This document shows, piece after piece, positions 6,410 to 10,458 of a DNA stretch of 10,458 nt. Under the pieces are notes generated by a model. The model was given only the letters and a program-made list of their open reading frames with translations. It searched no databases and was not told where the DNA came from. A program made the position numbers and the translations under genes. The DNA comes from Actinomycetota bacterium (GTDB taxonomy: Bacteria > Margulisbacteria > Marinamargulisbacteria > SXXA01). Within the stretch, counting starts at the first letter, position 1, and the number at the start of each line of letters is the position of its first letter. The stretch covers positions 1-10,458 of the forward strand of contig SXXA01000164.1 of NCBI GenBank assembly GCA_005791325.1. The letters are read 5' to 3'.

Positions 6410-7160
6410 GGCGCCCCAACATCAACATGGCCATACTGAGCAAGTCTGGCTTTTTATCAAGCACATATTCAGGGGTATTGAGTCGTTTAAAAACAGCTTG
6501 TCGCAAGGCTGATTGGTCTTGAGAAAATGTTAAAAAAGCCTCGTATTGTTTTCCTGAACGCGAATTCAAAACCAGCCAGTCACCCGTTTTGGAATGGGTA
6601 ATAGGTAACAGCCCACCCATTGGTAAATCAGCCCATCCATTCAGTCGAAATGGAATCAGGTGGTGCCTCCGACTCAATGTCACATACCCAGACTGCCAAC
6701 CCTTGCCCCAAAAAGCGGATACCACTACCACACGATGGGTTAAAGGTAGATGGTCGATCGCCCACTGCAACCCATCCGCAAGCGTCCCGGGTCTCGTATG
6801 ATCATTTGATAATAGCACCCCTTTTATTAGGTTCCACACCGATTGCTCTGGGGTGTCATACGCCGTTGAAAATGGTTGGGATGCAGTCAATACATGCCCC
6901 CCAAATGCATGCCCGCATTTAAGCGCGACCCATGCCAAAGTGCCCAAACATTGAGGCAACCCATCCTCGGGCGGCACCCCCATGTCATAGGGATCGACAA
7001 TCATCCACACCGGCTGGGCTTGAATCAGGGGCTCTGAGTAAGCACAGCCATGCTGTATCCGATGGTGCAAAAAGCCTTGTGAGGAAACGAGGTGATCCGC
7101 CAACAGTTGGGTTTTACAAACAATGCGCTTTACCAAACCCACCGTATCTTGTATGGACAT
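6396..7160 (-). CDS. Degenerate DUF58-like protein lacking the MIDAS
   Basis: The 254-residue protein matches DUF58 proteins at both ends. The start has KRIVCKTQLLADHLV, the middle has GTLADGLQWAI and VVVVSAF, and the end has RRHHLIPFRLNGWADLP, GGLLPITHSKTGDW and YVLDKKPDLLSMAMLMLGR. DUF58 proteins are partners of MoxR ATPases and have a VWA-like fold. Here the metal site is broken: DxSxS is DPYDM (56-60), and the Asp of SDF is Ala (SAF, 148-150). The conserved segment before the VWA part (GxGxEF, YxxGD, RxIDW) is missing, which explains why the protein is shorter than the roughly 290-400 residues usual for the family. The frame is open throughout and the reading is continuous, so a recent frameshift is unlikely. 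The ATG directly abuts the MoxR stop (TAAATG) and no clear ribosome-binding site precedes it, suggesting translation by coupling. It is a likely structural partner of the MoxR protein without metal binding. Confidence 0.8.
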   Translation of the reverse strand: MSIQDTVGLVKRIVCKTQLLADHLVSSQGFLHHRIQHGCAYSEPLIQAQPVWMIVDPYDMGVPPEDGLPQCLGTLAWVALKCGHAFGGHVLTASQPFSTAYDTPEQSVWNLIKGVLLSNDHTRPGTLADGLQWAIDHLPLTHRVVVVSAFWGKGWQSGYVTLSRRHHLIPFRLNGWADLPMGGLLPITHSKTGDWLVLNSRSGKQYEAFLTFSQDQSALRQAVFKRLNTPEYVLDKKPDLLSMAMLMLGRHGSN

Positions 7161-8489
7161 TTAAAGGGTGGGATGGGTTCCCATGATTTGATCCACTATT
7201 GTAGAAGCTGTCATCCCCGACTCAAATGCATCAAATGTGAGTTGCACCCGCGGGCAGATGACATCTTTAATACATCGCTTGATATCATCCGGAATCACAT
7301 ATGTTCTGCCACTCAGTCGTGCACCCACTTTCGCCAATTGAATAGTAGCCACACTCGCCCTTGGTGATGCCCCACGTAGAATGAATGGTTGCAAATGAGA
7401 CAACCCCACCAAACCAGGCTGTCGGGTTGCGGCCACCAAGTTAACCACATAATCAATAATAGACGGCTCCACATGAACCGACTCACACTGACGTCGGGCT
7501 TCTATCACATGCAAAGGGCTGGCCAAAACAGGTGGATGGGGATCCCGCTCCCGTATCATATTGGTTACCATCGCACGCTCCGATTCAATCGAGGGATAAT
7601 CAACGAATAGGGTCATCATCCATCGATCGGTTAGGGCCGGTGTCATGGGGTAAGACTCATACCCATCTTGGGTCAAAATACCCACCACAAAAAAGGGATC
7701 TGGTAACGAATATGGGTTATAATGCAACCTAACCCGACGGGATTGCATGGCATCTAATAATACCCCCGCTAATTTGGACGGCATCCGATTCACCCCATCC
7801 GCAATGAATACATGCGAAAAAATAGGCCCAAAGTGAGGGATCTCCGATTGACGAACCGAATCCAGTGTCACACTGCCAACCAAATCAGATACCATCAAGT
7901 CGTTGGTTAATGCTAAACAACTAGGCGATAGCCCCATAATGGTACCCAAGGTATCGGCAATCAATGTTTTGGCAACACCTGGGACCCCCTCTAATAACAC
8001 ATGCCCACCGGCCAACATGGCCATTAAGCACTTTCGAAAAACCAATCCTTGGCCAGGTACCCGTGTATCACAAGCCAACACCACTGGCTCAAACCAATCC
8101 ACCACATCTGCATACCCCAACACAGACGCTGGGCTGAGGGATGCATCCATGGCACGCTGATCATCTTGGTGGTGTTCGAGCTCCGATATTGGCACCCATC
8201 CGCTGGGGGAATCCGATCCATCTGCATATGGGTCCAGGGTGGTGTCGTCATCCGAAACGGGATCGTCCTGCCTGTCCATCAAAGGGATCGTGTCATCATC
8301 ATCCAGTTCATCCGACATTCCAAAGTCTGGTTCGTGGTTCATGGGTCCCCATTCAGCCAAGTCCCCAGATTCGTCCATCATGGTATCGTCGGGTAATCGC
8401 GAATCAGGCGCAACATCCAAGCGAGCTTCCAACGAATCAAATTCATCCCATTCCCCCCCTGCCCCTTTTTGAATTGGTGGTTGATTCAT
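7161..8489 (-). CDS. MoxR-family AAA+ protein with altered Walker B and long acidic N-terminal tail
   Basis: The 442-residue protein has an AAA+ domain from about residue 125, preceded by an extra tail of about 110 residues with some 34 Asp/Glu and only 4 Lys/Arg. MoxR proteins are usually about 320-350 residues. Family marks are Walker A GVPGVAKT (168-175), NDLMVSDLVGS (196-206), NRMPSK and LLDAMQ after Walker B, LTDRW (arginine-finger region, 286-290), DYP (297-299) and the sensor-2 motif GASPRAS (373-379). The Walker B core is IADGVNR where MoxR has ADEINR, so Glu is Gly at 232 (codon GGG at 7794-7796). The ATQNP sensor-1 motif reads LTQDG and is followed by a shortened loop. Nucleotide binding looks possible, but hydrolysis is doubtful. 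MoxR chaperones act on DUF58/VWA partners, here the next gene. The ATG shares one base with the gyrA stop (TAATG). Confidence 0.92.
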   Translation of the reverse strand: MNQPPIQKGAGGEWDEFDSLEARLDVAPDSRLPDDTMMDESGDLAEWGPMNHEPDFGMSDELDDDDTIPLMDRQDDPVSDDDTTLDPYADGSDSPSGWVPISELEHHQDDQRAMDASLSPASVLGYADVVDWFEPVVLACDTRVPGQGLVFRKCLMAMLAGGHVLLEGVPGVAKTLIADTLGTIMGLSPSCLALTNDLMVSDLVGSVTLDSVRQSEIPHFGPIFSHVFIADGVNRMPSKLAGVLLDAMQSRRVRLHYNPYSLPDPFFVVGILTQDGYESYPMTPALTDRWMMTLFVDYPSIESERAMVTNMIRERDPHPPVLASPLHVIEARRQCESVHVEPSIIDYVVNLVAATRQPGLVGLSHLQPFILRGASPRASVATIQLAKVGARLSGRTYVIPDDIKRCIKDVICPRVQLTFDAFESGMTASTIVDQIMGTHPTL

Positions 8490-10458
8490 TAACTCAATTC
8501 CAACTCCATTTGGGCCTTATCTTCTGTCACTTCGGTCATGGCAATCACTTCATCTTTGTCGTCCAACTTCATGATTTTGACACCTTGGGACTCTCGTTTT
8601 TGCACAGATATCGAAGCAATTTTTTGACGACAAATGGTTCCATCTTTACTCACCACCATCATTTCATTTTCTTTTTGGGCAATCAGAGCGGCGGTGACAC
8701 AATCCCCTTTGATGGTTTTTCTAAATTTTAAACACTTTACCCCGATTCCACCCCGATTTTGACACTTAAACTCCCCAATTTTAATATTTTTACCATATCC
8801 AAAACGGGTAATAATTAACAAATGCAAATTGGCTTCATCATGATCAATTACATCCATGGATATTAATCGATCTTGTGGTTTTACACTCATGCCTTTAACC
8901 CCACGGGACGCACGCCCAGTTGGTCGAATTTGATCTTCATTAAAACGAATCACCATTCCATTCGATGTGACCAATACCACATCCCGATGACCAGTGGACC
9001 GCTGAACCCATTTCAGTTCATCTTGATCATCCAACACAATCGCAATAATGGGTCGATTTTTGAAATGTTTAAAGTCCTGTAACGCCGTTTTTTTGATAAC
9101 ACCTTGGCGCGTGGTCATTAACAAAAAGTCATCGCTTTCAAAATTAGCCACCGGAATCATGGTGGTTAAGGTTTCCCCATCTTCTAAATGTAAGAAATGG
9201 GCCACCGAAATACCCTTACTTTGTTTGGATGCTTCAGGTACCTGATACACCTTAATTTTAAAGATACGACCTTGGTTCGAAAAACATAACAAATAATCCA
9301 ACGTGCGGGTCACAAAAATGTGTTCCACCGAATCCTCATCACGGGTGGTCATGGAATTAACCCCTCGACCTCCCCTTAATTGGCTCTTAAATTGTGATAC
9401 GGGCATCCGCTTAACAAAGCCTTGTTTCGAAATTAATACCGCCACTTGTTCATCAGGGATTAAATCCTCAATGTCCATGGCATCCACTGCCCCACCTATT
9501 TCAGTTCGTCGATCATCCCCAAAGCGATCTTTCATTTCCAAATGCTCATCTTTAATAATCTGATCCACCCGTGCCGGTCTTGCTAAAATATCTTCCAAAT
9601 CAATAATTCTTGACGTAATCTCTTGGTATTCAGACTCGATTTTATCTCGTTCCAATCCGGTTAATCGTTGCAATCGCATTTCTAAGATAGCGGAGGCTTG
9701 AATCTCGGTTAACCCAAATTGGGCTTGTAAGCCTTGGCGTGCCTCATCCGCATTGGCAGACGCCCGAATCAAGGCAATCACCGCATCCAAGTGGGCCAAC
9801 GCAATCCGAAATCCTTCTAACAGGTGCAAGCGTTCTTTGGCTTTTTTAAGGTCAAATTGGGTACGGCGTACCACCACTTCTTTTCGGTGGTTGAGATAAT
9901 GAGTCAAAATAGATTTTAAAGATAAGGTTTTGGGCACCCCATTAACCAATGCCACCATATTAATCCCAAAACTAGATTGTAATGGGGTGTGTTTAAACAG
10001 CTGATTTAACACCACTTCGGGGGTGGCATCTCGTTTTAACTCAATGTAAATACGCAAGCCTTTTCGATCCGATTCATCACGTAAATCCGTAATATCGGGA
10101 ATTTTTTTCTCTTGTACCAATTCCGCAATTTTAATAATTAAATTGGCTTTATTGGTTTGAAATGGAATTTCGTGCACAATAATCGCAATTTTGCCTTTTT
10201 TCTTGCTTTCTTCAATGCTGGTTCGACTGCGAATGGTGATAATGCCTCGACCGGTTTCATAGGCTTGACGAATCCCAGATTGTCCACAAATAATCGCCGC
10301 CGTGGGGAAATCGGGTCCTTGAATATGCCCCATTAAATCATCCGTGGTGGCATCGGGATTGTCGATAAGCAAACAAATACCATCCACCAATTCACGCAAA
10401 TTGTGAGGCGGAATGTTGGTGGCCCTACCCACCGCGATACCTGATGTGCCATTTAATA
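8489..10458 (-). CDS. gyrA: DNA gyrase subunit A, 3' part (5' end outside window)
   Basis: About 655 codons of gyrA run from the right edge to the TAA at 8489-8491. The first visible residues are LNGTSGIAVGRATNIPPHN, continuous with the GyrA breakage-reunion domain. The catalytic tyrosine and roughly the first 160 residues lie beyond the window. Further marks are GPDFPTAA, the coiled-coil region with EMRLQRLTGLERDKI, and a C-terminal six-bladed beta-pinwheel. The first blade has the GyrA box QLRGGRG at 9362-9382, which separates gyrase from topoisomerase IV ParC. Later blades show PEASKQSKG, RPTGRASRGVKG, NRGGIGVK and KRESQGVK. GyrA with GyrB introduces negative supercoils using ATP. Two deviations from the usual sequence are Arg for Met in VGMATNIPPHN, and Leu for Arg/Lys in the second box position. 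The end is acidic (TEDKAQMELELS). The stop overlaps the next ATG. Confidence 0.97.
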   Translation of the reverse strand, partial: LNGTSGIAVGRATNIPPHNLRELVDGICLLIDNPDATTDDLMGHIQGPDFPTAAIICGQSGIRQAYETGRGIITIRSRTSIEESKKKGKIAIIVHEIPFQTNKANLIIKIAELVQEKKIPDITDLRDESDRKGLRIYIELKRDATPEVVLNQLFKHTPLQSSFGINMVALVNGVPKTLSLKSILTHYLNHRKEVVVRRTQFDLKKAKERLHLLEGFRIALAHLDAVIALIRASANADEARQGLQAQFGLTEIQASAILEMRLQRLTGLERDKIESEYQEITSRIIDLEDILARPARVDQIIKDEHLEMKDRFGDDRRTEIGGAVDAMDIEDLIPDEQVAVLISKQGFVKRMPVSQFKSQLRGGRGVNSMTTRDEDSVEHIFVTRTLDYLLCFSNQGRIFKIKVYQVPEASKQSKGISVAHFLHLEDGETLTTMIPVANFESDDFLLMTTRQGVIKKTALQDFKHFKNRPIIAIVLDDQDELKWVQRSTGHRDVVLVTSNGMVIRFNEDQIRPTGRASRGVKGMSVKPQDRLISMDVIDHDEANLHLLIITRFGYGKNIKIGEFKCQNRGGIGVKCLKFRKTIKGDCVTAALIAQKENEMMVVSKDGTICRQKIASISVQKRESQGVKIMKLDDKDEVIAMTEVTEDKAQMELELS

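Noticed and set aside
6396..7160. DUF58-like gene as a frameshifted pseudogene
   Set aside because: No stop or frame change is needed to read it, and the conserved patterns before and after the missing segment lie in one frame. An in-frame loss fits better.
8239..8330. Short CAT/ATC repeats as a microsatellite or CRISPR-like repeat
   Set aside because: They only reflect consecutive Asp codons in the acidic tail. No regular unit or spacer pattern is present.
8141..8731. Plus-strand open frame of 196 codons, rich in His and Pro
   Set aside because: It is the mirror of the acidic MoxR tail (Asp codons GAT/GAC give ATC/GTC and CAT-type reads) and of the gyrA end. No start context or domain was seen.

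Overview
The window is one uninterrupted minus-strand gene block read from right to left. It starts with the 3' part of gyrA, which enters from the right edge, and ends in a strong intrinsic terminator at the left edge. Between them lies a complete Bat ('Bacteroides aerotolerance') type gene set: a MoxR-family AAA+ protein, a DUF58-like protein, a single-pass membrane protein with a BatD-like front domain, two membrane-anchored von Willebrand A proteins (BatA, BatB), a small exported TPR-like protein (BatC position), BatD, BatE with its C-terminal SH3 domain, and an exported beta-rich protein resembling the PorV/UPF0164 outer-membrane group. There are no spacers to speak of: successive genes overlap, abut, or are one base apart. 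This suggests a single transcript with translational coupling.

The host is probably a diderm (Gram-negative type) bacterium. It has a Bat complex with several periplasmic domains and a likely outer-membrane component, and its gyrA has a clear GyrA box. I cannot name the phylum. Bat operons occur in Bacteroidetes, spirochaetes, proteobacteria and several uncultured lineages. The coding strand is visibly G/T-rich and the plus strand C/A-rich, as expected for leading-strand genes. gyrA often lies near oriC, so the block may too.

How the parts should work together: in the known family model, a MoxR ATPase acts as a chaperone on a DUF58/VWA partner. BatA and BatB are membrane-anchored VWA proteins facing the partner domains, BatC, BatD and BatE supply periplasmic scaffolding, and the whole has been linked to envelope stress or oxygen tolerance.

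The most unusual point is that the two regulatory members have lost canonical active-site residues. The MoxR protein has the Walker B glutamate replaced by glycine (DE to DG) and an altered sensor-1 region. It also carries a very acidic tail of about 110 residues. The DUF58-like protein lacks both halves of its MIDAS (DPYDM instead of DxSxS, SAF instead of SDF) and the conserved segment before it. BatA and BatB keep the DxSxS and Asp parts of their MIDAS. All frames are open, so this looks like a maintained, altered system and not simple decay.

No tRNA, rRNA, CRISPR array, insertion sequence or large repeat was seen. The only non-coding DNA is the terminator region at the left edge.
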